A stretch of 64,000 bases of DNA from Maritimibacter sp. (GCA_017792445.1 CP051232.1:62001-126000); one strand, 5' to 3'; numbered from the stretch's first letter, positions 1 to 9,678 are shown. The notes: generated by a model from the sequence alone, not told the origin. A program made the numbers and translations.

Positions 1-143
1 GACCGACCCTGTCGGAGGACGTTCTTGCCCGCCTGCGGCGGTCGCCTGTGGTGGACCGTCACGCGGTGCGCCCGGTCTACGAACGGCTGGCCGAATTGCG
101 CGGGCGCATGACGGCGGGGCAAGCCGGGGGGCATTCCGGCTGA
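1..143 (+). CDS. C-terminal end of an unidentified protein (partial)
   Basis: An open frame enters the window with its first full codon at base 3 and stops with TGA at 141-143, giving 46 visible residues. The tail is rich in Arg, Glu and Ala and contains the stretch RPVYERLAELRGRM, which looks like a helix, followed by a glycine-rich end. I do not recognise the family from this fragment. It is followed by tRNA-Pro after about 55 bases. Confidence 0.55.
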   Translation, partial: PTLSEDVLARLRRSPVVDRHAVRPVYERLAELRGRMTAGQAGGHSG

Positions 144-198
144 GCGGCGAAATCGGCTCTTGCCCCTCCCGGCAAAAACGGTATGAAGGGCGCCACGT

Positions 199-275
199 CG
201 GGCTATGGCGCAGTCTGGTAGCGCGTCCGTCTGGGGGACGGAAGGTCGTAGGTTCAAGTCCTGCTAGCCCGACCA
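199..275 (+). tRNA. tRNA-Pro(GGG)
   Basis: A 77-base cloverleaf. The acceptor arms CGGGCTA (199-205) and TAGCCCG (265-271) pair fully and are followed by an encoded ACCA end (272-275). The anticodon stem TCCGT/ACGGA (226-230, 238-242) encloses the loop CTGGGGG, so the anticodon is GGG (proline). The T-loop sequence GGTTCAAGTCC is present. Confidence 0.95.
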
Positions 276-285
276 ACACAACACC

Positions 286-315
286 CGCCCGCGGAGTTTC
301 ACCGCGGGCGTTGTC
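286..315 (+). terminator. stem-loop after tRNA-Pro
   Basis: A perfect 9-bp GC hairpin, CGCCCGCGG (286-294) with CCGCGGGCG (302-310) and a 7-base loop, starts 11 bases after the tRNA 3' end. It is followed by the weak T stretch TTGT. It probably ends the tRNA transcript before dcd begins at 331. Confidence 0.6.
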
Positions 316-330
316 GTATCCGGGGGGACG

Positions 331-1425
331 ATGAGCGACGCGTTGACCGGCACCGGCGTGCTTCCCAGCCAACAGATAGAAGCGATGGTCGCCTCTGGCG
401 CGATTGCGGCGGACGTGCCCGTGGATGCGGCCCAGATCCAGCCCGCTTCTCTTGATCTTCGTTTGGGCACAGTGGCTTACCGCGTGCGCGCCTCGTTCCT
501 AGCGGGATCCGGCGCGAAGGTCGCGGACCGGGTGTCCGAGTTCGAGATGCACCGCGTCGACCTGAGCAACGGCGCCGTTCTGGAAAAGGGCTGCGTCTAT
601 GTCGTGCCGCTGATGGAACGGCTGCGGCTGCCCGCCGGCGTGCAGGCGGTGGCCAACGCCAAAAGCTCGACCGGGCGGCTGGACCTGCTGACCCGGACGA
701 TCACCGACGGCGGCACCGAATTCGACCGGATTGCCGAAGGCTATGACGGCCCGCTTTATGCCGAGATCTGCCCCCGCTCTTTCTCGGTCCTCGTGCGGCC
801 GGGCATGCGCCTGAACCAGGTGCGGTTCCGCGCAGGTCAGGCGGTGCTGGACGACGCGGCGCTGCGCGACCTGCACGACGCCGTGACGCTGGTGAACGGC
901 CCTGCGGTCATCGACAACGGGCTGGGTTTCTCGGTCGATCTTCAGCCCGAAGAAACCGACCTTGTCGGCTACCGCGCAAAGCCGCACACCGGCGTGATCG
1001 ACCTGGATCGGATCGGCGGCTACCGGCCCGCCGACTATTGGGAAGAGGTGCGCACGACGGAAGGGCGCATCATCCTCGACCCCGGCGCGTTCTACATCCT
1101 CGTCAGTCGCGAAGCGGTGCATATCCCGCCCCAACACGCCGCCGAGATGGCGCCCTATCTGGCGATGGTGGGCGAGTTCCGCGTCCACTATGCCGGGTTC
1201 TTCGATCCGGGCTTCGGCCATTCCGAAGTCGGCGGCGCCGGATCGCGCGGCGTGCTGGAAGTGCGCTGCCACGAGGCGCCCTTCGTGCTGGAACACGGCC
1301 AGATCGTCGGTCGGCTGGTCTATGAACGGATGGCCGAACGGCCCGCGCAACTGTACGGCGCGGGCATCGCCTCGAACTACCAGGGCCAGGGCCTGAAGCT
1401 GTCGAAGCACTTCGCGGCGCCCTGA
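331..1425 (+). CDS. dcd: dCTP deaminase, long two-domain form
   Basis: Converts dCTP to dUTP, feeding dTMP synthesis in the cytoplasm. The 364-residue product is about twice the length of the E. coli enzyme and looks like two dUTPase-fold halves in tandem. The first carries QPASLDLRLG (37-46) and the nucleotide-binding KSSTGR (111-116). The second carries a degenerate counterpart around residues 275-300 (YAGFFDPGFG) and a C-terminal region with NYQGQG. This length and layout are those of the alphaproteobacterial 2'-deoxycytidine 5'-triphosphate deaminase family. The ATG at 331 follows a GGGGGGA Shine-Dalgarno sequence. It stands alone between tRNA-Pro and a convergent chemoreceptor gene. Confidence 0.9.
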   Translation: MSDALTGTGVLPSQQIEAMVASGAIAADVPVDAAQIQPASLDLRLGTVAYRVRASFLAGSGAKVADRVSEFEMHRVDLSNGAVLEKGCVYVVPLMERLRLPAGVQAVANAKSSTGRLDLLTRTITDGGTEFDRIAEGYDGPLYAEICPRSFSVLVRPGMRLNQVRFRAGQAVLDDAALRDLHDAVTLVNGPAVIDNGLGFSVDLQPEETDLVGYRAKPHTGVIDLDRIGGYRPADYWEEVRTTEGRIILDPGAFYILVSREAVHIPPQHAAEMAPYLAMVGEFRVHYAGFFDPGFGHSEVGGAGSRGVLEVRCHEAPFVLEHGQIVGRLVYERMAERPAQLYGAGIASNYQGQGLKLSKHFAAP

Positions 1426-1622
1426 GCGTGGCGTGTTGCGACTGGCGGCCTTCACACAGGAAGCCGACCGCGAAGCGACGTGTCCGTTATCGTAAGCGCG
1501 GCCCCCGTCCCGAGCACAGGCCTTTGCCCGCATCCTGAACGTCCGATCAACCGCCCGGGGCGCGCAGGCTTCAGTCCATCGCGGCGTCGCGCGCATGGAG
1601 GGCTGTGCCGCATCCCGCCGCA

Positions 1623-4046
1623 CTAGGCGCTTTGCCGCATCGGCGCGTCGTCCATTGCGCCCCACACCTCGGGCTCGCGCGAGGCGTTGCGGGTGCGGAA
1701 GGACGTGCCTTGCGAGATCAGATCGTCGGTGCGCTTGCGAAGCTGCGCGACCGAGGCGGTGGTTTCCTCGAACATGGCGGCGTTCTGCTGCGTCGCGTGG
1801 TCGAGATCGTTGACCGCGCGATTGATCTCTTCCAGGCTCGCCGCCTGCTCGCGCGTGCTGTCGGCAACCGAGACGACGATCTCCGACACCTTGCCGATGC
1901 GGTCCACCACGCTTTGAATGCTTTCGCCCGCCTGGTTTACCTTGCCCGAGCCTTCGGCGATCTCGCTTTCGCTGGTGTGGATCAGCTTCGAGATTTCCTG
2001 CGCCGCATCAGCGGACCGTTGCGCCAGCGCGCGGACCTCGGACGCGACCACGGCAAAGCCCCGGCCGGATTCGCCCGCGCGCGCGGCTTCGACCCCCGCG
2101 TTCAGCGCCAATAGGTTGGTCTGGAACGAGATTTCCTCGATCAGCGACGTCACTTTCGAGATCTCCGCCGACGCGCCGACGATGCGTTCCATCGCGCGCA
2201 CAGATTCTCCGACCACCTCGCCGCCGTGGGTCGCCAGCTGCGATACCTCGTGTACGAGGTTCCGCGCCTCGTCCGCGTTGGCGGCCACGCCGCTGACCTG
2301 CTGGGTCATCGCGACGATGGCGGCGGCGGATTCTTCCAGCGTCGCGGCCTGGCTTTCCGTTCTGCGCGACAGGTCGTCGGCCGAGCTGTCGATCGAATGC
2401 ACCTCGGTCTGGACGTGCTGCGACGTGGCGACCACGCCCTCGATCAGGTCCGAGATGCGTGTCAGCGCGTCGGTGAGCCCTTCCTGCAGGCCCGCGAGCG
2501 CGCCGGAATAGGTGCCCGCCATGGTCACCGACAGATCGCCCCGGGCCATCGCGCCGGCGACCGTTCCGATGTCGGTCACCGCCCCGTCGAACAGGCCCAT
2601 CAGCCGGTTGACCCCATCGGCCAGCGCCGACAATTCCGGGTCGTCGAAGCTTTCTTCGATACGGCAGTGAAAGTCGCCTTCGACCGCCGCCTCGACCACC
2701 GCGCGAACCGCCTTCTGCATCCGGTCCTGCGCGGCGCGGGCCGCCTGCTGTTGTTCTTCCGCCTGCCGCGCGATGGTGGCCTTTTCCTGCACTTCGGCCA
2801 GCAGCGCCTTTTGCTGTTCCGCCGCCTCTTCCGCCGCGGCGGACTGGCGTTCCTGCTCGGCCAGCAGATCCTTCGTGCGCATCATGTTCTGGCGGAACAC
2901 CTCGGACGCGCGGGCGATGGCGCCGATTTCGTTGTCGCTTTCCAGCACGGCAAGGTCGACGGTGTCATCACCCTGCGTCAGCCGCATGATGCCGTCCGCC
3001 ACCGCCTCTGCCGGTTGCACCGCGCCGCGCCGCAGGGCGACATGGGCCACGACAACGATGGCCAGCGCGATCACCGTGGACAGCACCAGCCCGATGGTGA
3101 TGTACAGCATGCCGTCCGCCAGCTTGGTGCCGATCTCGGCCTCCAGCGCGACAGCTTCGATCAGCAGGCCGCGTTCCAGCGCGTCCAGCGCAGCGGCGGC
3201 GGGAGCGTCGGAGATTTGCAAAGACGCGTCCACCGCCGACGGCTGCAGGCCCGCCGCCCATCCTTCCGCCACGAGCGGCAAGGCGCCGGCGTAGACGTCG
3301 ATCGTCGCCGCCACCGTGGCAAGCGCGGCGGTCTCTTCGTCCGACAGATCGAGACTGCCGAAAGCCGCAACCGCCGCGCGGGCGCGGCCGATGGCGTCTT
3401 CCGCACCAGTTCGGGCGGTATCCGCGCCACGAAGCACGAAGTTCTTGAAATGATGGATCACTCCGCCATATCCGAGCGCCGCGCGCAGTTGCGTCAGACT
3501 ACCGGCGCGGGACGCAGCGCCGTCTTGTTCAAGCCGGTCCATCAGCGATGACAGCGCGGCGAGGGCGGCGGTATCGTCGACCGCGACCGCCGCGTCGACG
3601 GTCGCCGCCTGCTGCCCCATCGCGTTCATCTGGAAAGCCAGCGCCGCGAAGGTTCCATAGGTCTCGACCGTCTCGGCGATCGTGGCCAGGTCCTGCTGCG
3701 CCTCTTCATCGTTCAGAAGCAATGCCAGTTCGCCCAGTTCCGCGAGTATCGCATCCGCATGCCGCTGCACGCTGTCCACGCGGGTGGGGTCGCCGCGCAG
3801 GACCAGATCCTTGAAATCATGGATCATTCCGTCGAAGCCCAGCTTGGCGGATATGGCGTCCAGCAACAGCCGCCTGCGGTCCGCGCTTTCTGCGTACTGA
3901 TCCCACGCCGCCTGCGTCTTCTTCAGCGAGGCCACGTTCCAGATCATGTTCGCCGCCATCGTGCCGCCAAGCACGACGACCGACACCACGATGATCCGGG
4001 CCAGATTGCGAAGGGTGATATTCCTGAGGTTCAGTTTTCCGGGCAT
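1623..4046 (-). CDS. methyl-accepting chemotaxis protein with duplicated sensor motif
   Basis: An 807-residue transmembrane chemoreceptor that signals to CheA/CheW. A first membrane helix lies at about residues 15-36, a periplasmic part at 37-300, a second helix at about 303-330, then a HAMP region and a long coiled-coil signalling domain. The signalling tip reads EISFQTNLLALNAGVEAARAG and the adaptation helices follow. The periplasmic part carries the same motif twice: GFDGMIHDFKDLVLRG from residue 70 and GYGGVIHHFKNFVLRG from residue 192. This suggests an internal duplication. No CheR/CheB-binding pentapeptide is seen at the C terminus. The gene is transcribed alone, downstream of the scp block. 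The ligand is unknown. Confidence 0.93.
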   Translation of the reverse strand: MPGKLNLRNITLRNLARIIVVSVVVLGGTMAANMIWNVASLKKTQAAWDQYAESADRRRLLLDAISAKLGFDGMIHDFKDLVLRGDPTRVDSVQRHADAILAELGELALLLNDEEAQQDLATIAETVETYGTFAALAFQMNAMGQQAATVDAAVAVDDTAALAALSSLMDRLEQDGAASRAGSLTQLRAALGYGGVIHHFKNFVLRGADTARTGAEDAIGRARAAVAAFGSLDLSDEETAALATVAATIDVYAGALPLVAEGWAAGLQPSAVDASLQISDAPAAAALDALERGLLIEAVALEAEIGTKLADGMLYITIGLVLSTVIALAIVVVAHVALRRGAVQPAEAVADGIMRLTQGDDTVDLAVLESDNEIGAIARASEVFRQNMMRTKDLLAEQERQSAAAEEAAEQQKALLAEVQEKATIARQAEEQQQAARAAQDRMQKAVRAVVEAAVEGDFHCRIEESFDDPELSALADGVNRLMGLFDGAVTDIGTVAGAMARGDLSVTMAGTYSGALAGLQEGLTDALTRISDLIEGVVATSQHVQTEVHSIDSSADDLSRRTESQAATLEESAAAIVAMTQQVSGVAANADEARNLVHEVSQLATHGGEVVGESVRAMERIVGASAEISKVTSLIEEISFQTNLLALNAGVEAARAGESGRGFAVVASEVRALAQRSADAAQEISKLIHTSESEIAEGSGKVNQAGESIQSVVDRIGKVSEIVVSVADSTREQAASLEEINRAVNDLDHATQQNAAMFEETTASVAQLRKRTDDLISQGTSFRTRNASREPEVWGAMDDAPMRQSA

Positions 4047-4139
4047 GCGTCCACCTTGGGCGAGAAGACCTTGCCCCTTCGCATAAGCGCGAAAGACTAA
4101 TGGTCCGCTAAGGTGAACCGCCTCCGCGGCAGAAAGCGG

Positions 4140-4367
4140 TCAGAACTTCCCGAGCCGCCGCACCACGCGCATGCCCTGCCGCGCGCGGCGAGAGGCGTCG
4201 CGGCTCTGCTTTTCGTTTCGCTTCGCCGCGTCCGGGTTCTTCGGCGTATCGGGCGCATTGCGTTGCTGGCGGGCGTCCAGCATGTCGAAGCCCTTGTTCA
4301 TGCCCCGGCTGATGGATTTGCGCAGGAACATCCGGAAGATCATGTTGATGATCTGGTTGGTATTCAC
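4140..4367 (-). CDS. small basic hypothetical protein following scpB
   Basis: A 75-residue protein that starts with GTG at 4367, behind the Shine-Dalgarno sequence GGAAGG, and begins only 12 bases after the scpB stop. The N-terminal 15 residues are hydrophobic (NQIINMIFRMFL), and the rest is very rich in Arg, Lys and Ala. I do not recognise a named family. Position and spacing make it the last gene of the dgt-argS-SPOR-nagZ-scpA-scpB block, so it is probably co-transcribed with the condensin accessory genes. Whether it binds DNA or membrane cannot be told from the sequence. Confidence 0.65.
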   Translation of the reverse strand: MNTNQIINMIFRMFLRKSISRGMNKGFDMLDARQQRNAPDTPKNPDAAKRNEKQSRDASRRARQGMRVVRRLGKF

Positions 4368-4379
4368 CGTGTCGCCTTC

Positions 4380-5084
4380 CTATTCGAACATTTCGCCCTG
4401 GTCGGTATCGGGCACGCCCTCGTCGTCGTCCGGCTCGCTTTCGCCTGCCGCCAGCGGCCCCATCGGCGGACGGCTTTCCAGCAGTCCGGCCTCGCGCAGT
4501 TCCTTGAGCCCCGGCAGATCGCGGGCGTTCTCGAGCCCGAAGTGATCGAGAAACTCTTCCGTCACTACATATGTAACGGGTCGGCCCGGAGTCATCCTTC
4601 GGCGGCCAAACCGTATCCATTCCAGCTCTAATAGCTGGTCTACGGTGCCTCTGGACACGGATACGCCACGAATTTCCTCGATCTCGGCCCGTGTGACCGG
4701 CTGGTGATAGGCGACGATGGCCAGCGTCTCGATCGCGGCGCGTGACAGTTTGCGGGTCTCGACGGTTTCCTTCTGCATCAGGAACCCGAGATCCGGCGCC
4801 GTCCGCAGCGCCCACGCGTCACCGACACGGACAAGGTGGACACCCCTGCCCTCGTATCGCTTGCGCAGATGCACCAGCGCCTCGGCGGCATCAGAGCCAT
4901 GCGGCATGCGCGAGTTCAATTCGTTCACCGACACCGGCTCGGACGAGGCGAACAGGATGGCCTCGACCATGCGTTCCTGTTCGCCCATGGGCGGCGCCTC
5001 GAACAGGCTGCGTTCCTGTTCCTCGGGGCCGTCCGCCGCCTCGGTCGCCTCGTCGGGGCCGGTTTCCAGCTCGTCCTCAGCCAT
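4380..5084 (-). CDS. scpB: segregation and condensation protein B
   Basis: A winged-helix partner of ScpA and SMC in the bacterial condensin complex, needed for chromosome compaction and segregation. The 234 residues contain the typical MVEAILFASSEPVS start of the first winged helix and the conserved IETLAIVAYHQPVTRAEIE segment of the second, ending in an acidic tail. The ATG at 5084 is chosen because it overlaps the scpA stop by 8 bases (ATGGCTGA), a usual arrangement for translational coupling. An earlier in-frame ATG would extend into scpA with unconserved sequence. Confidence 0.93.
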   Translation of the reverse strand: MAEDELETGPDEATEAADGPEEQERSLFEAPPMGEQERMVEAILFASSEPVSVNELNSRMPHGSDAAEALVHLRKRYEGRGVHLVRVGDAWALRTAPDLGFLMQKETVETRKLSRAAIETLAIVAYHQPVTRAEIEEIRGVSVSRGTVDQLLELEWIRFGRRRMTPGRPVTYVVTEEFLDHFGLENARDLPGLKELREAGLLESRPPMGPLAAGESEPDDDEGVPDTDQGEMFE

Positions 5085-5874
5085 CCGGACGCTCCCTGCG
5101 GCGCAACTGGATCGGCGCATAGGTTTCGGACTGGCGTATCTCCATGTGTCCCTCTTTCACCAGCTGGAGCGAGGCCGCGAAGGTCGCCGCCGTTGCCGAG
5201 CGGCGCATCGCCGGGTCGGTCTCCCACCCGTCGGGGAGATAGGACAGCAGGTCCGTCCAGTCACCGGCGAAACCGATCAGCGGGCGCATCCGCTCCAGCG
5301 CCTGTTCCATCGTCAGCACCCTGTCGCGGTCCATCACGAAGGGGCGGAATTCGTCCTTGGTCCGGATGCGGGCATAGGCCTGCATCAGGTCGAGCAGCGT
5401 CGCGGTGTACTCGATCCGCCGCACGCGCTCTTGCTTCTCGGGAACGCCACGCACGAAGAAGTCGCGGCCCTTCTGGTCGCGGCCCATCAGGCGGGCGGCA
5501 CAGTCGCGCATCGCCTGAAGCCGTTCCAGCTGGAACGCAAGATGCGCGGCCAGTTCCTCGCCCGACGGTCCCTCTTCGGTGGGGTCGGGCGGCAGCAGCA
5601 GGCGAGACTTCAGAAACGCCAGCCACGCGGCCATCACTAGGTAATCGGCGGCAAGTTCGATCCGCAGATCACGGGCCTTGCGGATGAAGGCAAGGTACTG
5701 TTCGGAAAGTTGCAGGACAGAGACCTTGCGCAGGTCGACCTTCTGGGTGCGCGACAGCGTCAGCAGCAGGTCGAGCGGTCCCTCGAACCCGTCCACGTCA
5801 ACGATCAGCGCCTCCGCTGCGCGGCGCGCCTCAACGCTGGTGACGTTGTCGTATGCGGTGTCGTCCTCAGCCAT
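5077..5874 (-). CDS. scpA: segregation and condensation protein A
   Basis: The kleisin subunit that bridges SMC heads and binds ScpB. The 265-residue protein has the family start VDGFEGPLDLLLTL and the downstream ADYLVMAAWLAFLKSRLLLP segment. The ATG at 5874 lies within the end of nagZ, overlapping it by 8 bases, and is the first position where the conserved sequence begins; the much longer open frame upstream is antisense to normal composition. It is coupled to scpB by another 8-base overlap. Confidence 0.94.
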   Translation of the reverse strand: MAEDDTAYDNVTSVEARRAAEALIVDVDGFEGPLDLLLTLSRTQKVDLRKVSVLQLSEQYLAFIRKARDLRIELAADYLVMAAWLAFLKSRLLLPPDPTEEGPSGEELAAHLAFQLERLQAMRDCAARLMGRDQKGRDFFVRGVPEKQERVRRIEYTATLLDLMQAYARIRTKDEFRPFVMDRDRVLTMEQALERMRPLIGFAGDWTDLLSYLPDGWETDPAMRRSATAATFAASLQLVKEGHMEIRQSETYAPIQLRRRERPDG

Positions 5875-6877
5875 GCACCTTGCCGCCCAGAAGCGTCTCA
5901 AGTTCTGCTTCTGCGTCGGCAATGTCAATGGAATCGGGCTTTGTGCGGGCGTCCAGCGCCGCCTTGGCGCGGGTTGCCGCCTGTCCTTCAAGCGGGCCCG
6001 CGGCGGCCACGACCTGCTGCATCTCGTCCATGTGGCCGTTGCAGTGCAGGACAATGTCACAGCCCGCCGCACGCGACGCCGCCGCACGGTCGCCGGGGCC
6101 GCCGGACAGCGCCTCCATCGACAGGTCGTCGGACATAAGCAGGCCGTCGAAGCCAAGCTCTTGCCGGATCAGCGAGATCACGGCGGCAGAGGTGGTGGCG
6201 GGGTTCTGGTCGTCGATCGCCTCGAACACGATATGGGCGGACATCCCCATGGGCAGGTCCGCCAGCGCGGCGAAGGGGGCGAAATCGACGGCGCGCAGCA
6301 CCTCGAGCGGCTCGGACACGACCGGCAGCGACAGATGGCTGTCCACCAGCGCGCGACCGTGGCCGGGCATATGCTTCATCACCGGCAACACACCGCCAGC
6401 CATCAGGCCCTTCGCGGCGGCGCGGCCAACGGCGGCGACCGTTTCGGGGTCCTCGCCATAGCAGCGGTTGCGCAGGATGGCGTGGGTGTCGGGGCGCGCG
6501 ATGTCCAGACAGGGGGTGCAGTTCACGTCGATGCCGATGGCCAGAAGCTCGGACGCGATGATGCGAGAGCGCAGTTCCATCGCGCGGGCGGCCCTGGCGC
6601 CGGCCTTTTCGGTCTGGTCGAGAGGCGGCAGCCACTGGCGCCAGTGCGGCGGGGTCATGCGCTGGACGCGGCCGCCCTCCTGGTCGATCAGGACCGGCAC
6701 GTCGCGGCCTACCGCATCGCGCAGGCCCGAGGTCAGCCGCAGCACCTGATCCGGTGTCTGGATGTTCCGCGCGAACAGGATGAAGCCCCACGGCTGCGCC
6801 TCGGCGAAGAAGCGGCGCTCGTCAGGCGTCAGGCGGGGACCGTCGCAGCCAAGAATGGCCGCCGTGCGGGCGGTCAT
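5867..6877 (-). CDS. nagZ: beta-N-acetylhexosaminidase NagZ
   Basis: A family 3 glycoside hydrolase that removes N-acetylglucosamine from anhydro-muropeptides in the cytoplasm during peptidoglycan recycling. The 336 residues include the substrate-binding KHMPGHG loop and the catalytic-region MSDDLSMEAL. The ATG at 6877 shares its A with the stop of the upstream SPOR gene (TGATG). The operon thus joins a septal peptidoglycan-binding SPOR protein, muropeptide recycling and the ScpAB condensin subunits. Confidence 0.92.
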   Translation of the reverse strand: MTARTAAILGCDGPRLTPDERRFFAEAQPWGFILFARNIQTPDQVLRLTSGLRDAVGRDVPVLIDQEGGRVQRMTPPHWRQWLPPLDQTEKAGARAARAMELRSRIIASELLAIGIDVNCTPCLDIARPDTHAILRNRCYGEDPETVAAVGRAAAKGLMAGGVLPVMKHMPGHGRALVDSHLSLPVVSEPLEVLRAVDFAPFAALADLPMGMSAHIVFEAIDDQNPATTSAAVISLIRQELGFDGLLMSDDLSMEALSGGPGDRAAASRAAGCDIVLHCNGHMDEMQQVVAAAGPLEGQAATRAKAALDARTKPDSIDIADAEAELETLLGGKVHG

Positions 6878-7869
6878 CAGCGGGCCACCACCGGGATGCA
6901 GGCCTGTCCCTCGGCCACGAAGGCGGCGCAGAAACGGCGCGCGTCCGAGATGTCGGCGAAGTTCATCGCGCGCAGACGGTAGAAGGTCTTGCCGCCCGAC
7001 AGCGCCTTTTCGATCACGCGGCGCTTGTTGGTGAGGAAATCGGTGAACTGGGCGTCCATCTTGTCCCACGCGGCGCGCGCCTCTTCCGGGCTGGCGAAGG
7101 CGCCGAACTGCACAAGACGGGTGCCGACCTCGACCTCGGACCCGTCAAGCTCGGTCGTGTCGAAATCCGGGGCGGCGGTGGGCGTCACGTTCCTCAGCAC
7201 GGCGGCGGCGACGGCCTCGGCCACGGCATCGTCGCCCGCGTCGTCGTTGGCGGCTGCCGCGGTGACAGAGGCCGGACGGGCGACCGGGAGCGGGCTGACG
7301 GAGACGCCGGCGACGCTGGCCGGGATGGTCTCGATCAGCGGGCGAAGCGGTTCATCGACCTCGCCCAGCGGCGCGACGCCGTCGGTCAGCTCATCGACCA
7401 TCGCCGTCATGTCGGTTGCGGCCTCGTCAAGATTGCCGTCCTCGGGATCGTCGGCGGGCGCTTCGGCCATCAGATCGATCTCGGCCTCTTCGGGCGCGGG
7501 CGCTGCGGCGGCCTCGCCCGGACCGGGGGTGTCCTCGTTCGACAGGCTCAGCGGCGGCGGCGCCAGAACCAGCCGGTCGGCCGGGCCCTCGGCCACGCCC
7601 TCGGCGGCCACGTTGTTCACCGCAAGTCCTTGATGTTCGGCCTGTTCCCCGCCGGGATCGTCCGGAGCGACCCGCATCGGGCCCTCCAGCGCGCGCACCA
7701 CGGGAACCCCCGAGACGTCACGCACCGCAAGCTGATAGCCCCACACGCCCAAGCCGCCGATCAACGCGACCGACATCAGGGCGCCGGTCCAGTTGAACAC
7801 CGCGCCGAAAATGCTTGGTACGGATACGGCTTCGGGTTCCGGGCTGTCGCCCAGGTACAAATCCGCCAT
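6877..7869 (-). CDS. SPOR-domain membrane protein
   Basis: A 330-residue inner-membrane protein with a short cytoplasmic N terminus, one transmembrane helix at about residues 24-48, a long acidic and Ala/Pro-rich periplasmic linker, and a C-terminal SPOR domain (about 245-330). The SPOR domain has the VQFGAFASPEEARAAW start and ends RFCAAFVAEGQAC. SPOR domains bind denuded glycan strands at division sites. The gene lies between argS and nagZ and is translationally coupled to nagZ. Confidence 0.88.
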   Translation of the reverse strand: MADLYLGDSPEPEAVSVPSIFGAVFNWTGALMSVALIGGLGVWGYQLAVRDVSGVPVVRALEGPMRVAPDDPGGEQAEHQGLAVNNVAAEGVAEGPADRLVLAPPPLSLSNEDTPGPGEAAAAPAPEEAEIDLMAEAPADDPEDGNLDEAATDMTAMVDELTDGVAPLGEVDEPLRPLIETIPASVAGVSVSPLPVARPASVTAAAANDDAGDDAVAEAVAAAVLRNVTPTAAPDFDTTELDGSEVEVGTRLVQFGAFASPEEARAAWDKMDAQFTDFLTNKRRVIEKALSGGKTFYRLRAMNFADISDARRFCAAFVAEGQACIPVVAR

Positions 7870-7959
7870 GTCTGCCTCACTGCCCCTGTCGCGCTTCGCG
7901 GCGCGTCGGGTTTTCTTGCCTGCTTCAGGACCCGTGATCGGACGTGGCGCGCCTGTTTA

Positions 7960-9678
7960 TCAGCGCATTTCCTCGACCGGGGTCACGCCAAGAATACCAA
8001 GGCCGGACGAAATAACAACGCCAACGGCTCGCGGCAGCGCAATTTTTTCAGCTTTTGCCTGATCTTCCTGCAGGAACCGCAACTCAGTCTTCTCGTTGCC
8101 CTTGTTCCAGAGCGAGTGGAAGTCAGACGCGAGTTCGTAAAGATAGAAGGCGATCCGGTGCGGTTCGTTTGTCCGCGCGGCGATTTCCACAAGGCGCGGC
8201 CACTCGGCCAGCTTCTTCGCCACCGCGATCTCGGCCTCGTCCTCCAGCGTCGGCGTGTCGGTCAGCTCGAGCCCCTGCTCGGCCGCCTTCCGCAGCACGG
8301 AATGGATCCGAGCGTTCGCGTATTGGACATAAAACACCGGATTGTCCTTAGATTGTTCAAGGACTTTGTCGAAATCGAAGTCCAGCGGCGCGTCGTTCTT
8401 CCGCGTCAGCATGACAAAGCGGGTCACGTCCGGGCCGACCTGATCCACCACGTCACGCAAGGTGACGAAATTGCCGGCACGCTTCGACATCTTGAACGGC
8501 TCGCCATTCTTGAACAGCCGTACAAGCTGGGTCAGCTTGATGTCCAGCGGTACCCGGTTTTCCGACAGCGCCGCGACGGCGGCCTTCATCCGCTTGACGT
8601 AGCCACCGTGATCGGCGCCGAACACGTCGATCAGCAGATCGTAGCCCCGGCTCACCTTGTCGTAGTGATAGGCGATATCGGGGGCGAAATAGGTCCAGGC
8701 CCCGTCCGATTTCTTGATCGGGCGGTCCACGTCGTCGCCGTAGTCGGTCGACTTGAACAGCGTCTGCTCGCGCGGCTCCCAGTCTTCCGGCACCTTTCCC
8801 TTCGGCGGCTCCAGCGTGCCGCGATAGATCAGGCCCTTGCCGTCGAGATCGGCGATCGCCGCCTCGATCCGGCCGGTGCCATACAGCGACTTCTCGGAAA
8901 AGAAGCTGTCCATCCTGACGCCAAGCTGGGCCAGATCCTCGCGGATCATGTCCATCATCGCGTCAGTGGCGAAGTTGCGGACCTCTTCCAGCCAGTACTG
9001 TTCGCCCTTGTCGAGAAGGCTGTCGCCGTACTTCTCTTTCAGCGCCTCGCCGACCGGGATCAGGTACTCGCCGGGATACAGACCCTCGGCGATCTCGGGC
9101 GCATGTCCGCAGGCCTCGCGATACCGCTCGAAGGCGGACCGGGCCAGCACGTCCACCTGCGCGCCGCCGTCGTTGATGTAGTATTCCCGCGTCACGTCGT
9201 AGCCGGCGTAATCCAGCAGGCTCGCCAGAGCGTCGCCGAACACGGCGCCCCGCGTGTGGCCCACGTGCAGCGGGCCGGTGGGGTTGGCCGAGACGTATTC
9301 GACGTTGACCTTCTTCCCCTGCCCCAGCGCAGACCGGCCATAGGCCTCGCCCGACGCCAGCACACCCTCGACCAGCCCGGTCCAGACGCCTTCCGCCAGA
9401 CGCAGGTTCAGAAAGCCCGGCCCAGCGACCTCGGCGGTCTCGATCCGGTCGTCGGCGGCCAGCTTGGCGGCCAGCGCCTCGGCGATGTCACGCGGTTTCG
9501 CCTGCGCGGGCTTGGCCAGCACCATCGCGGCGTTCGTCGCCATGTCGCCATGCAAGGCATCGCGCGGCGGCTCTACCGCCACGTTCGAGAAATCGAGCCC
9601 CTCGGGCAGCGCGCCCTCGGCGGTCATCGCCGTCAGGCTGTCCACCACCAGCGCACGGATATCGGAGAACAGGTTCAT
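7960..9678 (-). CDS. argS: arginyl-tRNA synthetase
   Basis: A class I aminoacyl-tRNA synthetase charging tRNA-Arg. The 572-residue protein has the HIGH-type motif [17 protein letters not shown] and the KMSKS-type motif FKMSKRAG, plus the C-terminal anticodon-binding DALR region. The start is the ATG at 9678, preceded by AAGGAA with 6-base spacing; the upstream in-frame GTG at 9696 has no comparable signal. It is separated by about 90 bases from both dgt and the SPOR gene, so operon membership is probable but not proven. Confidence 0.95.
   Translation of the reverse strand: MNLFSDIRALVVDSLTAMTAEGALPEGLDFSNVAVEPPRDALHGDMATNAAMVLAKPAQAKPRDIAEALAAKLAADDRIETAEVAGPGFLNLRLAEGVWTGLVEGVLASGEAYGRSALGQGKKVNVEYVSANPTGPLHVGHTRGAVFGDALASLLDYAGYDVTREYYINDGGAQVDVLARSAFERYREACGHAPEIAEGLYPGEYLIPVGEALKEKYGDSLLDKGEQYWLEEVRNFATDAMMDMIREDLAQLGVRMDSFFSEKSLYGTGRIEAAIADLDGKGLIYRGTLEPPKGKVPEDWEPREQTLFKSTDYGDDVDRPIKKSDGAWTYFAPDIAYHYDKVSRGYDLLIDVFGADHGGYVKRMKAAVAALSENRVPLDIKLTQLVRLFKNGEPFKMSKRAGNFVTLRDVVDQVGPDVTRFVMLTRKNDAPLDFDFDKVLEQSKDNPVFYVQYANARIHSVLRKAAEQGLELTDTPTLEDEAEIAVAKKLAEWPRLVEIAARTNEPHRIAFYLYELASDFHSLWNKGNEKTELRFLQEDQAKAEKIALPRAVGVVISSGLGILGVTPVEEMR

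Noticed and set aside
499-1665. Long open frames antisense to dcd, the chemoreceptor, glg genes, purL and tkt
   Set aside because: Their products are rich in Arg, His and Pro with no domain, as expected for shadows of GC-rich coding strands; the opposite strand encodes recognised proteins.
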